The notes under the pieces were generated by a model. The model was given only the letters and a program-made list of their open reading frames with translations, had not been told where the DNA came from and searched no databases. The position numbers and the translations under genes are program-made. From Oegoconia quadripuncta (lineage: Eukaryota; Arthropoda; Insecta; Lepidoptera; Autostichidae): DNA of 64,000 nucleotides. Positions 1-10,235 of the stretch are shown here, piece after piece. Numbering within the stretch: position 1 is the first letter of the stretch; every line of letters begins with the position of its first letter. The DNA lies in NCBI GenBank assembly GCA_949316235.1, contig OX438748.1:513501-577500 (forward strand), written 5' to 3'.

Positions 1-67
1 CCACATCGTCACTTCCCATCAGGTGAGATTGTGGTCAAACGCGAATTCAGTCAATCATAAAAAAATT
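1..67 (+). mobile_element. LINE 3' end, jockey-like family J
   Basis: The window opens inside the 3' tail of a non-LTR element. The run ACTTCCCATCAGGTGAGATT, then GTGGTCAAACGCGAAT and an A-rich tail, recurs at 10090-10235 and 10841-11030 and, on the other strand, at 52696-53428, where the same tail follows a recognisable reverse-transcriptase C-terminus. Only the last bases are inside the window. Confidence 0.7.
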
Positions 68-594
68 TATTAGATACATAATAATAAGTACGTAAATATA
101 ATTATAATAAGTATGTTATTTACACCAAACTACGGAGGCTGTTAAAGATTTGGAATTCTATTTCTTTATGTTGGCAATACAAATACCAGAGGTGAGGTGA
201 GATATTTTTTTACATTTCAGCATGTTGCGGCCTCCATCGCTGAGCCACCATTTTTTATTAGCACCCGTATAAAAGGTGTCCCGTAATTTGTATTCAAGTG
301 AAAAAACCTCATGTTTTACGTCCACAAAAATTTGCACGAGACCCGATTAAGGCGCCTGCACATTTTCCGAGCGAAAATTGCGCGAGTCTTCGCGAATATA
401 AACTTAACCAGGGGTGTAAATTTTTAAGTTACACCAAACACCTTATTTATTATGATTTTTAGGATACGGCATTAATTTATTTTAGATGATGGTGGATATA
501 AATTTAAATGTAACTTAATAATTAATAGACTCCAAACCAGGAGGTGATTCACCTATATTGTCGTCAATTCGATTCGATTTTGATGTTTCTGTTT
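68..594. other. No recognised feature (AT-rich)
   Basis: A+T-rich sequence without a usable frame or a match to another repeat in this window. A short GC-richer patch near 345-400 contains several CGCG steps; nothing more can be said. Confidence 0.4.
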
Positions 595-916
595 CTATGC
601 ACAGCGGGTTGGTACTCGACCTCAATCACACCTGATGTTAAGAGAAGATGATGTCGAAGGTGGAAGCGTACTGACCTGGAAACCCCAACACATTTGGAGG
701 ACTGGCTATCTTATCTCTGACAACAAGGAACACAACAATGCTATTAACATTGCTGCTTGGCGACAGATTTAGCTAAGATGGTAGTAGCTAGCCAGGCGGG
801 CATTTAAAATGCTCCACCACCAACCAAATCGAGTACTTAAACATGTACCCCGCTGGGGATCGAACCCGCGACCTCCGAATCGTAAACCCAATGTTTACAT
901 TGAGCCACGGAGGCGG
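595..916 (-). mobile_element. SINE-B copy, near full length
   Basis: Complete family B unit read on the minus strand. The tRNA-like head has box A in GTGGCTCAATGTAAACA and box B in GGTTCGATCCC. The body follows with the CTGGCTA/TAGCCAG arms, and then a tail ending in TGCATA plus A residues, here reduced. A few bases are lost between the boxes (the usual TTGTTTACATTG is shortened). About 25 copies of this unit lie in the window. Confidence 0.88.
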
Positions 917-1012
917 TTTTTTTTGTTTGATAGGGTTTATCACAAGGGTGGTGCCATATTTTGGGTAAGGTCTGGTGTTTAACTCCGGAGATAGACTCAA
1001 GTAGTATGTACC

Positions 1013-1052
1013 AAATGGCGCTGTGTGGTAAGTCTAAGAATATTTATTTAAT
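1013..1052 (+). mobile_element. SINE-A tail fragment
   Basis: GGCGCTGTGTGGTAAGTCTA followed by AAGAATATTTATTTA matches the last 40 bases of SINE-A. Head and body are missing. Confidence 0.5.
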
Positions 1053-1187
1053 TTTTATTTGTATACTCTGACGACATAATAAAAACGAAAGTCGAAGACG
1101 AAATAAAAAAATATTTGTTTTGCCAATTTTTAGGGTGCCAAGAATGTTTATTTATTTATTTTGGTGTAGTGGAGTGTGTGTATTATA

Positions 1188-1412
1188 CTACGATTGGTGT
1201 AGTGGATAATGACCCTGTCAGCGAAACCAACGGTTGCGGGTTCGAATACCGCGACGGGTAAAAGTTTGTGTGATGAATATGAACATTTATTCCTTAGTCA
1301 TGGATGTTTGTATAAATATTTATGTATGTTTATCCGTTATCTAGTATCCATAGTACAAGCTTTGCTTAGTTTGGAACTAGATGATTGGGGTAAGTGTTCG
1401 AAATATTTATTT
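1188..1412 (+). mobile_element. SINE-C copy, full length
   Basis: The tRNA-like head has box A TTGGTGTAGTGGATAATGA and box B GGTTCGAATACC. The body, beginning TTTGTGTGATGAATATGAAC, also occurs in SINE-A, and the tail ends in GTAAGTGTTCGAAATATTTA. An extra box A-like TTTGGTGTAGTGG lies 34 bp upstream at 1160-1172. A second complete copy is at 53975-54198. Confidence 0.82.
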
Positions 1413-1715
1413 TATTTATTTATTTATTTGATAAGACACACCAACAGCACACATATTACTACTCAAAATAACAAACAGGTCTGATATATGTGCCAATAAT
1501 AGGCGTGTACAACACTCAAGAGAAATACACAGCTCTAAACATAATTATGTTATTACAAGTCTAGTAACGATTACAAAAATCTAAATTAATTTAACTGAAA
1601 ACAACACAACGGCCTATAAATGTTGCTTCCGCAAATATTGAGAAATTCTTCTCTTAAACACACCTAATGAATCGTGAAACATATCAGTCTGTGGGATCTC
1701 ACTATTCAAATTATC
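1413..1715 (-). mobile_element. LINE ORF2 C-terminus plus 3' end, decayed
   Basis: Reading the minus strand, 1605-1715 translates to a peptide containing FHDSLGVFKRRISQYLRK and a stop. This is the pattern of the last residues of CR1/jockey-type ORF2 proteins (a length of helix with FKRR). The segment then runs into an A+T-rich 3' region and a (TTTA)n tail at about 1413-1430. The rest of the element is missing (5' truncation). Confidence 0.6.
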
Positions 1716-1718
1716 TAA

Positions 1719-1906
1719 ATCTTATCTAAATCTGCCGCCAAACAGCAATGTTAATAGCATTGTTGTGTTCCGGTTGTGAGAGATACTGCCAGTCCCCCAA
1801 ATGTGTTGGGGTTTCCGGGTCAGTACGCTTCCACCTTCGACCTCATCTTCACTTAACATCAGGTGTGATTGAGGTTAAGTACCAACCCGTTGTGCATAAA
1901 AAAAAT
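1719..1906 (+). mobile_element. SINE-B, head-truncated
   Basis: Starts inside the body at TCTTATCTAAATCTGCCGCC and keeps the inner hairpin (AATGTTAATAGCATT) and the A-rich tail. The left hairpin arm is partly lost, and the right arm is altered (AGAGATACTGCCAG). 5' truncation is the usual result of target-primed reverse transcription. Confidence 0.85.
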
Positions 1907-2003
1907 GGTTAAATTCACCACACAGTCTCGGGATTGGCGAATGACGTAGAATATTTAGACGTAGACGTAGAATGTTATGATAACAAATTAATTTTACATT
2001 ATA

Positions 2004-2445
2004 AATATAAATATTTCGAACACTTACACCAATCATCTACGACGACCTGTTTGGTGTAGTGGTTAGCAACTCTGGCCACTATACCAAAAGGTTGCGTGTT
2101 CGAATCCCGCTGGGGGCATATGTTTGTGTGATGAATACGGACATGTGTACCCGAGTTATGGATGTTTTCATTTATGATAAGTATTATATTTATTTACAAA
2201 AAAAATGTATTTATGTATTTTTGTATGTATGTATTTAACCATCTGGTATTCACAACACAAGCCTATAGTTGCTTAGTGTGGAACTAGATGGCGCTGTGTG
2301 TATGTCTGAGGATATATCTAGTCCCAAAATAAGCAAGCTTGTACTATGTATAGTGATAACTGATAAATATTTATATAAACACCCATGACTCGGGAATAAA
2401 TGTTCGTATTCATCACACAAATATTTACCCCTCGCGGGTTCGAAC
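2004..2445 (-). mobile_element. SINE-C, interrupted by SINE-A
   Basis: The tail end of SINE-C lies at 2004-2039 and the rest at 2321-2445, where box B is still readable (rev. comp. of CGCGGGTTCGAA). The two parts join cleanly if the SINE-A at 2041-2315 is removed; the intact copy at 1188-1412 shows the uninterrupted order. The head beyond box B is lost. Confidence 0.75.
2041..2315 (+). mobile_element. SINE-A copy, full length, inside SINE-C
   Basis: Head GACGACCTGTTTGGTGTAGT (box A), box B TGTTCGAATCCC, then the shared body and the tail GATGGCGCTGTGTGTATGTC. It is flanked by ATCTA at 2035-2039 and 2316-2320, a probable 5-bp target duplication. It is therefore younger than the SINE-C that it splits. 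Confidence 0.85.
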
Positions 2446-3057
2446 TGCTTCCATACGTACTCCTAGTTTCACTCCGGTAAGCCAGGATTAACAGTGGAAC
2501 TCTGCACGACCCCTACTGACTGCGTCCTACGTAACTCTCTAATTTAATTTAATGATAAGGGTGAAAAGTAAGGTAAGATTCTCCTCCCTAGAAAATCACA
2601 GACAGTAGTGATCACTCCATCAGCTGGTTGTCTAAACACAGAAGAATGCATATTCGGTTGGTGTCCACATGAGCTTTACCCAGCTACTGTTTACAGACAT
2701 ATGATTGTAATCCTGGCCCTGTTTGCTCGTCTAATGAGTAATGACCAGCTCAAGGGGCATAAAAACGTAACGCGGAGAGGACGCAGCTAGAGACACGAAC
2801 CCGGAGGGTAGGATCGTAGCCGTAATACGTGCAACACCCCCTCTCATTAAGGGAAAGGACATAAACGAGTGTAATCTAATTAATCTGCGAAAACATTTGC
2901 CGAGACCCGTCGTTAATGCAAAATACTTGACTGGTCAATAAAATCTTTTGATTAAGGTTTCTTTGAGAAAATTTCATAATCATAAATTTGTTAGAAAATC
3001 TCGTGGCACTCCTGGTGCAATCGCGTTAGCTGAGTGAAAATAAATAATAATATAAAT
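2446..3057. other. No recognised feature
   Basis: Not repeated elsewhere in the window. A GC-richer stretch (2760-2920) has no frame with coding character. The 60-residue frame at 2608-2790 shows no domain and is not supported. Confidence 0.4.
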
Positions 3058-3319
3058 AAATATCCTTGACATACACACAGAGCCATCTAGTTCCACAGTA
3101 AGCAACTATAGACTTGTGTTGTGGATACCAGATGGTTGATATACTACATAAATACATATTTTTTTTGTAAATAAATACTTATTATAAATGAAAACATCCA
3201 CAACTCAGGTACACATGTCCGTATTCATCATACATACATGATGCCCCTAGCGGGATTCGAATCCGAAACCTTTTGGTATAGTGGTCAGAGTTGCTAACCA
3301 CTACACCAAACAGGTCGTC
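3058..3319 (-). mobile_element. SINE-A copy, full length
   Basis: Minus-strand unit with box A TTTGGTGTAGTGGTTAGCAA and box B GGATTCGAATCCCGCTA as read in reverse complement. A 35-bp T-rich variable stretch separates the body from the tail. Very similar to the copy at 5829-6087. Confidence 0.88.
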
Positions 3320-3580
3320 AAAATAAACGGTCCCGGTTGTTTTCAATTCTGGGCAATCGTTAAACCATGTCGGTGGCATAAATAGGGGAGGCTTAAAAAC
3401 AGTGCAAGATATGACACAAATCCACTAATTTGCACTGGGTTGGGATTTAGCCTACACCATTACCCAGTGAGAGGAATTTACCACAACAGTGGGGACGTGT
3501 AAAGCTGTTGAAGACGCTTGGTGTGTACTTCTACCAGCTCCCAAAAATTATGAAATTTTGTAGAACGAAAGTTTTTTTAT
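3320..3580. other. Mostly unassigned, short LINE scrap
   Basis: No feature up to about 3515. From 3520 to 3560, CGCTTGGTGTGTACTTCTAC with CAGCTCCCAAAAATTAT resembles the 3' UTR of LINE family F1 (see 22240-22650), plus strand. Confidence 0.4.
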
Positions 3581-4095
3581 GCACGACGGGTTCGTACTTG
3601 ACCTCAATCACAACTGATGTTGAGTGAAGATGAGGTCGAAGGTGGAAGCGTACTGATCCCGAAACCCCAACACGTTTGGGGGACTGGCTATCTTATATCT
3701 GACAACCGGAACACAACAATCAAATCAAATCAAATCAAATCGTTTATTTGCGATAAATGTGGTACATTAAAGTTGAACATGTATACAAAGGATCTCACAT
3801 TTAACCACTTCGGCATGCAAAATTTGACATAGAATTTCAAAGCATCTCAGTTTGTCATAATAATGTACCTAAATATGATTACACATTACATTGCTTACAT
3901 TTACTTACTTACTATTAATGCTATTAACATTGCTGCTTGGCGGCTGATTTAGATATGATAGTGGTAGCTAGCCAGGCGGGCATTTAAAATGCCCTACCAC
4001 CAACCAAACCGAGTACTTAAACATGTACCCCGCTGGGGATCGAACCCGCGACCTCCGAATCGTAAATGTTGTTTACATTGAGCCACGGAGGCGGT
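3581..4095 (-). mobile_element. SINE-B, split by a LINE tail
   Basis: The tail half lies at 3581-3719 and the head half at about 3917-4095; together they form one full unit. The break falls at the centre of the SINE hairpin (ACAACAAT / GCTATTAAC). The head lacks part of the ATTGGGTTTAC segment. Confidence 0.85.
3720..3916 (-). mobile_element. LINE 3' end with (CAAAT)n tail, inside SINE-B
   Basis: Begins on the plus strand with four CAAAT repeats followed by CGTTTATTTGCGATAAATG. Read on the minus strand this is an AATAAA-bearing LINE 3' terminus with a short-repeat tail, the style of CR1-like elements. About 195 bp remain and no coding part. Confidence 0.65.
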
Positions 4096-4099
4096 TAGG

Positions 4100-4335
4100 T
4101 TATCTGTTATAGAAAATGTCATAATTTGTACATAACATAGAATAATTGTATTCTTGCGCCGCTTCTTGTACCATAAATGATTTTCTTTCCGAAGTATAGC
4201 GGTACAGTAGTTAGCCTTACTATTTCCAGTAGATTTAAATATATTACGTATCTTACGTTGAAAATTAATCCTTGAAGTTCAATATTTTGAAACAGGTTGG
4301 CAACAAAATTGCAAGGATTTGTTTGATGTCCTATC
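4100..4335 (+). mobile_element. LINE family F1 3' UTR, decayed
   Basis: Contains GCGCCGCTTCTTGTACC, TTTCCGAAGTATAGCGGT, ATTTCCAGTAGATTTAAAT and ATCTTACGTTGAAAATTAAT in the same order as the better copy at 22240-22650. Many substitutions point to an old insertion. Confidence 0.65.
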
Positions 4336-5575
4336 CATGTGGTTACCAACACAGTTGTAATAGCTAGCATACCTATGGGAAGGGACGGTTAATCCGTGGG
4401 ATTGAAAAGGCGACTAAGGAACCATGAGTTTAACAGCATAGACCAGATGATGGCCAACTCGCCTGCCATTTTTCAACGGCTGCGATGGTCCACCATATAG
4501 GTATTGCATCGAATTACTCCTTTATCACTACACGAATATCGTGCATCTCCCCCTCATTTTGTCTTCCTGAGAGTGTCATTATTGAGAACAAAATAGCTAA
4601 CCAAACAGTTGTCTTAGAAACATTACGAAATGTTAGGTATCACTTAGCGAAATTATTACATGAAGAGCATCGCAAGGAGTTTACATAGCACAGTAAATGT
4701 CTATAGATATAACAGCCATACTAAACCACGAGTACTGGAACGCGCGGCAACTCCGAACAGCTGTTACTAAATTAATATGAAGGTACAAAGCTGACGCAGA
4801 AGGTATATTAGGAAATGCAACGTAAATTAGACGAGGTTCCCAACGCAAATATCAAGCGAAGCAACCGGCTACGATTAGGAACATTTCCACAGCCCTCGCC
4901 CGCTATGTACCACATAAACAACTAGAACACAAACGGATTACACAAATCCTTAACTAATCAGAATATTAATCCTTGAAACTAGCACGTAAAGACACCAATT
5001 ACACGGCCTTATGAATATGCAAGCGTCGGAGACGTTCAATTCGTAACCGTCGTGTAAGTCTCCGCGAGTTTGGTTCGAGTTAAATCTCTTTTGGAATATA
5101 ATTTCCCGCATATGCCGCTAATTAAATAATTCTGTCCCCTTTAATGCGGATCAAGTTTCGCGGGATAGATTAGTGCGTTCGCTTACGGCGCGGACTTTCG
5201 TGAACTTCTCACTCCAGCGACGTTTTTCGGTGTTTATTTCACGCTTGGGCATTTTGTCGTTTATGTTTTCCATCCTGTTTGTTTTATTCGGGTTGTGATT
5301 CCGCAAAATTCCGCTGATTTCGCTTCTCGCCTCGGCGACTCCTTTGTTTGCTCGTTAACAATTCGTGCTGCGGGCATTATTCACAAGTAATATAAAATGC
5401 AAAAATTATTCCACTTGATACTCCTAACTCTCGCTACAGTCGGACCGTGAAATATTCGTACTCGTTGGTACTTAGCATTGAGAATTGGGGACACTAAAAG
5501 TGTTGCCTGTGTGTAGCATTGCAACTTAGACGTGTGTTATGCGATATAATGCGCACTGAACACTAGGCCAGAGGT
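4336..5575. other. Mostly single-copy sequence
   Basis: 4368-4470 holds a common degenerate motif (GGGAAGGGACGG...AAGGCGACTAAGGAAC) with relatives near 31165 and 59540. From 5020 to 5400 the sequence is GC-richer, unrepeated in the window and rich in CG steps and TAATTA-type words (CGCTAATTAAATAATTC). It could be a conserved non-coding block but has no open frame of note. Confidence 0.4.
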
Positions 5576-5735
5576 TTAGGACCCGATTTCTAAAGTCATA
5601 TAAGCGAAAGCCATTTGTGCGACGCTAGATAATCGAAGTGTCATAAGAACGAAACGCCATTTAGCTGATGGGCCATTTAATCGAAAACACAAATATGCGA
5701 AAGCCATAAAAGCAAACGGCAGCTATCGAAAACAA
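5576..5735. repeat. Degenerate short tandem motif
   Basis: Variants of GCCATTTAAGCGAAA recur about ten times (ATAAGCGAAAGCCATT, GATAATCGAAGTGTCAT, ATTTAATCGAAAACAC, AATATGCGAAAGCCAT, and so on) at a spacing of roughly 15-19 bp. The array is too diverged for a fixed unit. Confidence 0.5.
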
Positions 5736-5828
5736 GACATTTAAAATCATAACAACCACTTGTTGAGGTTGAGGTGCTTGTTTACCAAAAAGGACCATAC
5801 ATAATTAATAATAATAATAAAATAAATT

Positions 5829-6087
5829 AATATCCTTAGACATATACACAGCGCCATCTAGTTCCACAGTAAGCAACTATAGGCTTTGGTTGTGGATACC
5901 AGATAGTTGATATACTACATAAACACATTTTTTTTGTAAGTAAATACTTATTATAAATGAAAACATCCATGACTCGGGTACACATGTCCGTATTCATCAC
6001 ACAAACATATGCCCCCAGCGGGATTCGAACCCGCAAGCTTTTGGTATAGTGGTCAGAGTTGCTAACCACTACACGAAACAGGTCGTC
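5829..6087 (-). mobile_element. SINE-A copy, full length
   Basis: Both promoter boxes are readable in reverse complement (TGTAGTGGTTAGCAACTCTG; GGGTTCGAATCCCGCTGG). One change (CGAAACAGG) falls in the leading head bases. The flanks show no clear target duplication. Confidence 0.88.
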
Positions 6088-6304
6088 GAATTAATATATT
6101 TGCTATAACATGCACACTATGCCTGTATTTTGGATGCCAAAACTTCCATAATAGAGAAACAATTATAATTTACAAGTAACACCTGTTAAATTTAGACTTA
6201 GGGAAATATTGCATGCAGAGCTAAAGTTAATAGAACTGACATTAGCATGTTGAAATTTTACAGATTGCGTGTTCGTATGTGTGTATGTATGTGAGAGCAT
6301 TTTA

Positions 6305-6660
6305 TTTATTTTAGATAGATAAATCGTTTATTTGTATCTCCAGTCACACACATACCATAAGTTCCAAAGCAATTGGATAAACATATTTTATAACAATCCA
6401 TAAAAGTAACATCAGCATACACTAGACTTTCAACATACTTGCTCGTAAAGTGGATCTAATTTCAACTGTTTAAAAAAATATCAAGCTGCTCATAAAACAC
6501 GCGTGTGTTATAAACGCAAATAGTGAAGTTATATTCTCTAACCGCACTATTTGCTATGGCAAAGAAAATAAGTCTCATACAGCCAAGTGATACACCATCA
6601 GCCCGATGAATAAAATATCGCTATCTCCATGTGTTGTAGAGATCATTAATTAAGAAATAT
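6305..6660 (-). mobile_element. LINE 3' end with (TCTA)n tail
   Basis: Plus strand starts TTAGATAGATAAATCGTTTA then TTTGTATCTCCAGTCACACA. The reverse complement is an AATAAA-type 3' end with a TCTA tail, shared with 20804-20930 (minus) and 26120-26243 (plus). Upstream material to about 6660 looks like 3' UTR; no protein can be read. Confidence 0.6.
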
Positions 6661-7585
6661 GCTTCAAATTGTTGTTTTTTTTTTTCAAATTACGAACTGG
6701 TCCGCTTCACGGCGCCAGCCAGTAGGCAGCGCGTCGCGTGATTTTTTATTCTGTTTCCTCGCAAGTAATATGTTATTGGTATAGCGTATATAGGTTAAAC
6801 ACATTAGTTATAGCCACCATAACGGATTTATATCGTAATGTATAATTAAGAGAGGAACTAAGGGCGATTCATTGATTACAAAAACATTATATGACAACCT
6901 TATTGTTGTAGACGTCTTGTGCGGTATAGAATGAAGCGGGATCCTCATGAAAACTCCAAAAATTACAAAAATTGGTGGTGTACGACCTCTGTATGTAACG
7001 TGGCGAACGAACCGGCGGAAAAGTACAAACTTCACACCAATCTTTAAAAAAATCACATATTACATATGTAGCTATACACTCTAATAGGTGCACATTGAAA
7101 GAAAAGGAACACAGGTACAGTCATGCAATTGTACACTAATTTTCGAGTTGAAAATACAATAAGCGGCATTGGTATATCGCTGCTAACGGCACAAACATGA
7201 GCCGTTTGCATAACCTTTGCGTCTTGCTGTATGTGATGTTCCCAGTGCAGCTTACCGCGAAGTTGGTCCCGGTGCAAGTCATTCCCGCCACCCGCGCTCT
7301 CCGCGGCGAGCCACTCCCGAAACATTTAGCGCCGTAAAATTAACAAACGATTCTAATTGCACTGTTTCTGCCTTAAAGGCTCGTCTTGAATCACCGCTTT
7401 GTATTATTAATTTGATTATACTGAAACTTCGTTTGCCGCCCTCTCATTTAAAAAAAAAAAAACAAAAAACTTCAACTGACCCGAATGTATGAAACGGTTG
7501 ATTTTTTTTTGCAACGCACACACTCAAACAAAGCTGTCAAATACTCTACTCGTTATTTTTCGTCGGTGGCTATGGAACTGGAATA
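6661..7585. other. Single-copy sequence
   Basis: No match to other repeats here. 7215-7330 is GC-rich. On the minus strand ATG at 7325 opens a frame through a GCG|GTAAGC donor-like site near 7253, a weak first-exon candidate given as a finding. Two plus-strand frames over the same bases lack any domain. Confidence 0.35.
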
Positions 7586-8300
7586 CTACAATACAATACA
7601 ATTAATACAAATACACTTTATTGCACAAAAGGAGAATAGACATTTTACAAAATACATTACAAAATCAAAAATCTTTTATTTCGTAAGTTATAAGAATAAC
7701 ATTTGAAATCGTCATGACATACAGTTATCGCTCATTCACTAGGCAGTCTCCCCAGAGAAGAACGAGCAAGAAACTCCGGGGTTGCTCTTTTTAAATAAGT
7801 TAATACAAATACAATTGGGAATAATTGTTAAATTTATGATTCGACAAAGAAAAATAAGATTAGAAAATTTTGGATATTGCCGAGCGGTTCATGTCCACGC
7901 ATTCTTATCATCCAGATAGTCAGAAATTTTATAACAGCCTTTGGCACATAGTTTCTGTTTCATGGTTGTTTTAAAGCTATAAAGGAAAATTTTGAATGTC
8001 TACCGGAACCTTATTGTAAAAGCGTATACATTGTCCCTTGAATGACTTAGTGACTTTGTGTAAGCGACTGCTATGGACAGCAAGTTTTATCTTGTATTTA
8101 CATTGTGTATTTCACAATTTTTCCTAAACAAATGCAGATTCTTACTTATGTACATTAAGTTTTCGTAAATATATTGCGATGCCAAAATTAATATATTGAT
8201 TTCCTGGAATTTATTCCTCAGGAAAAAATTATTTCTTACAGAAAAGAGTACAATTAGGCGGCCTTATCAATAAAAACGATCGAAGATCGATCTTTGTGAT
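7586..8300 (-). mobile_element. LINE family F2, 3' part
   Basis: Read on the minus strand, the order is a decayed ORF2 C-terminal region (8300-7960, with the GTATACGCTTTTACAATAAG block at about 8015), then GAGCAACCCCGGAGTTTCTTG and a tail at about 7590. The same order occurs on the plus strand at 50096-50485. Multiple frame breaks leave no usable ORF. The AATTAGGCGGCCTTATCAAT stretch near 8252 also occurs in other LINE tails (13050, 16500). Confidence 0.65.
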
Positions 8301-8640
8301 ATTGTATTATAAGATTTTGTGAGTTTATCGTTACTCGGTAACCATGAGTTTGTGGGGCTTCCTGTAGAGACTATGGGCTTGTGGTCATCGGACACGCAGA
8401 AATTCGTCCACGACTTCTCAACCCGTTACCCATTGAGGTAGGCAGACTATCGATTTCCACTTGCAACGATCCTACATACTACTATTACTTCTTCCACTCT
8501 CATCAAACATGCGGTTAATAAGATATGTGTTTGTCGGTTAATGGTTGACCGCATCTGACCTTTCGAGAGTACGTCAGTCACTTGTAGGTACATACTTCTT
8601 GGTCGACCCTTATTAAATGTGTTATTTTATGAACCAGCAA
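8301..8640. other. No recognised feature
   Basis: Contains CCCGTTACCCATTGAGGTAG and similar text that reads like decayed repeat DNA, but no partner is present in the window. Confidence 0.35.
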
Positions 8641-9005
8641 TCCATGTGTTTTAATTAATAATAATATTTATTTATTTGGATCTTAAACAATTTTAAAAAA
8701 AAGTACATTTCACAACTACTCAGTTAACTTAATTGCAACTGTTGCACCTTCCTAGCCTTGGTGTGAACATACCTATGTATCACGGATTATTAGTACCCAA
8801 CTAATAGTCGGTAATGCGTGCGGGGGATGGGGTGGGAGGGGGCGCAATTTAATTTCATTTAATTTTGTGCAACCACACGTACACAAGCGTATATTGTTTA
8901 ACATACGGATAACTGTAATTGGCCATAGTAGTCACATGTATTTGTAATACGTTACTTTTGTAATATGCTGCTGTTGTTAACCTGAATAAATAAATAAATA
9001 AATAA
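8641..9005. mobile_element. Two LINE tails, opposite orientation
   Basis: At 8656-8700 TAATAATATTTATTTATTTG is a minus-strand 3' end. At about 8840-9005 a plus-strand 3' UTR ends in CTGAATAAATAAATAAATAA. The middle (8815-8850) has an unusual G-rich run. No coding portion survives. Confidence 0.5.
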
Positions 9006-9130
9006 ACTTACAATTTCACGTGTAACTTATTACAAACTAAAGGTCCCTGGTACTTCATTAAGTTGAAGCACTATTTACTTGAATTACTCCTTACTACTTT
9101 AAGATAAATATCAGTAGAATTTATTTTCAA

Positions 9131-9450
9131 CCGCCTCCGTGGCTCAATGTAAACAACATATGGGTTTACGTTTCGGAGGTCGCGGGTTCGATCCCCAGCG
9201 GGGTACATTAGTACTCGGTTTGGTTGGTGGTAGGGGATATTAAATGTCCGCCTGGCTAGCTACCACCATCTTATATAAACTGCCGCAAAACAGCAATGTT
9301 AATAGCATTGTTGTTTTCCGGTTGTCAGAGATAAGGTAGCCAGTTCCCCAAATATGGGGTTTCCGGGTCAGTGCGCTTACCACCTTCGGCCTCATCTTCA
9401 CTTAAGATCAGGTGTGATTGAGGTCAAGTTCTAAGTTGTGGATAAAAAAA
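9131..9450 (+). mobile_element. SINE-B copy, full length
   Basis: Full unit from CCGCCTCCGTGGCTCAATGT to the GGATAAAAAAA tail. The head has AACATATGGGTTTAC (one base insertion) and the body ATATAAACTGCCGCAAAACA. The hairpin arms CTGGCTA (9252) and TAGCCAG (9338) are both exact. Confidence 0.9.
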
Positions 9451-10089
9451 GAAATATGTCTATTTTATTTGGTACATACTCATTTCAGTACACAATCAGA
9501 AAATAAACTTCGCTGGAACACTCAAAATAGTGAAGCAATTAAATAGATTTTACTCGTTATTTTTCATTTGTACACTTGAGGACAACAAAACGCTAAAATA
9601 AAAGTCACGACCTTTATCCCAAATGGGGTGGTCAAATATATATTAAAAAGCCACCTGAGATCTCCCATCCAAGATTATCTTTATTTTTTTTGTTAATCAA
9701 CAGCTGTTTAACAAATAGAATATTACAATTGGTTTACCTTAACATTAGCCAATTACATGTTTTCCTAAAGTAATAAGACATTGTGCATAGTTTAAGTAAG
9801 TTTGTATTGTATTTATTTTCTTTGGTAGAATAAATCGTTTACTAACATATATACCTAGTATAGGTACTTGGAGTGATAATTGAATATCACACAAAAAGGT
9901 TATTTCTGTGTTATTGTGTCTTCATTGTTGAGCTTGAAAATGAGGTTACATTTCGGTGAGAGTTGGAATTACATTAAATTATTCCACATCGCCTTTCTAT
10001 CCTCGGTCTATCAAACACGGGGTGGGCTTCCACCTATTTGTTGTTGATACACCGAACACTAAACGTTTCGCATCTTGAATCTTAATGCG
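9451..10089. other. Unassigned
   Basis: A 45-bp stretch around 9600-9640 (ACGACCTTTATCCCAAATGG) has an inverted relative at 25440-25475, so a low-copy repeat is present. The rest shows nothing. Confidence 0.4.
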
Positions 10090-10235
10090 TACTAATAAGG
10101 TATGAAACATCCTGTCAGCGCCTCTATCTCGAATAAGCATTTATTGAGATCACGTGTTTCATCTTCTACCACATCGTCTCTTACCACCAGGTGAGATTGT
10201 GGACAAACTCGACTCCAGTTCATCATAAAAAAACC
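10090..10235 (+). mobile_element. LINE family J 3' end
   Basis: ATAAGCATTTATTGAGATCA, CGTGTTTCATCTTCTACCAC and CAGGTGAGATTGTGGACAAA match the end of the ORF2-bearing copy at 52696-53428. About 145 bp remain, with an A tail. Confidence 0.7.
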
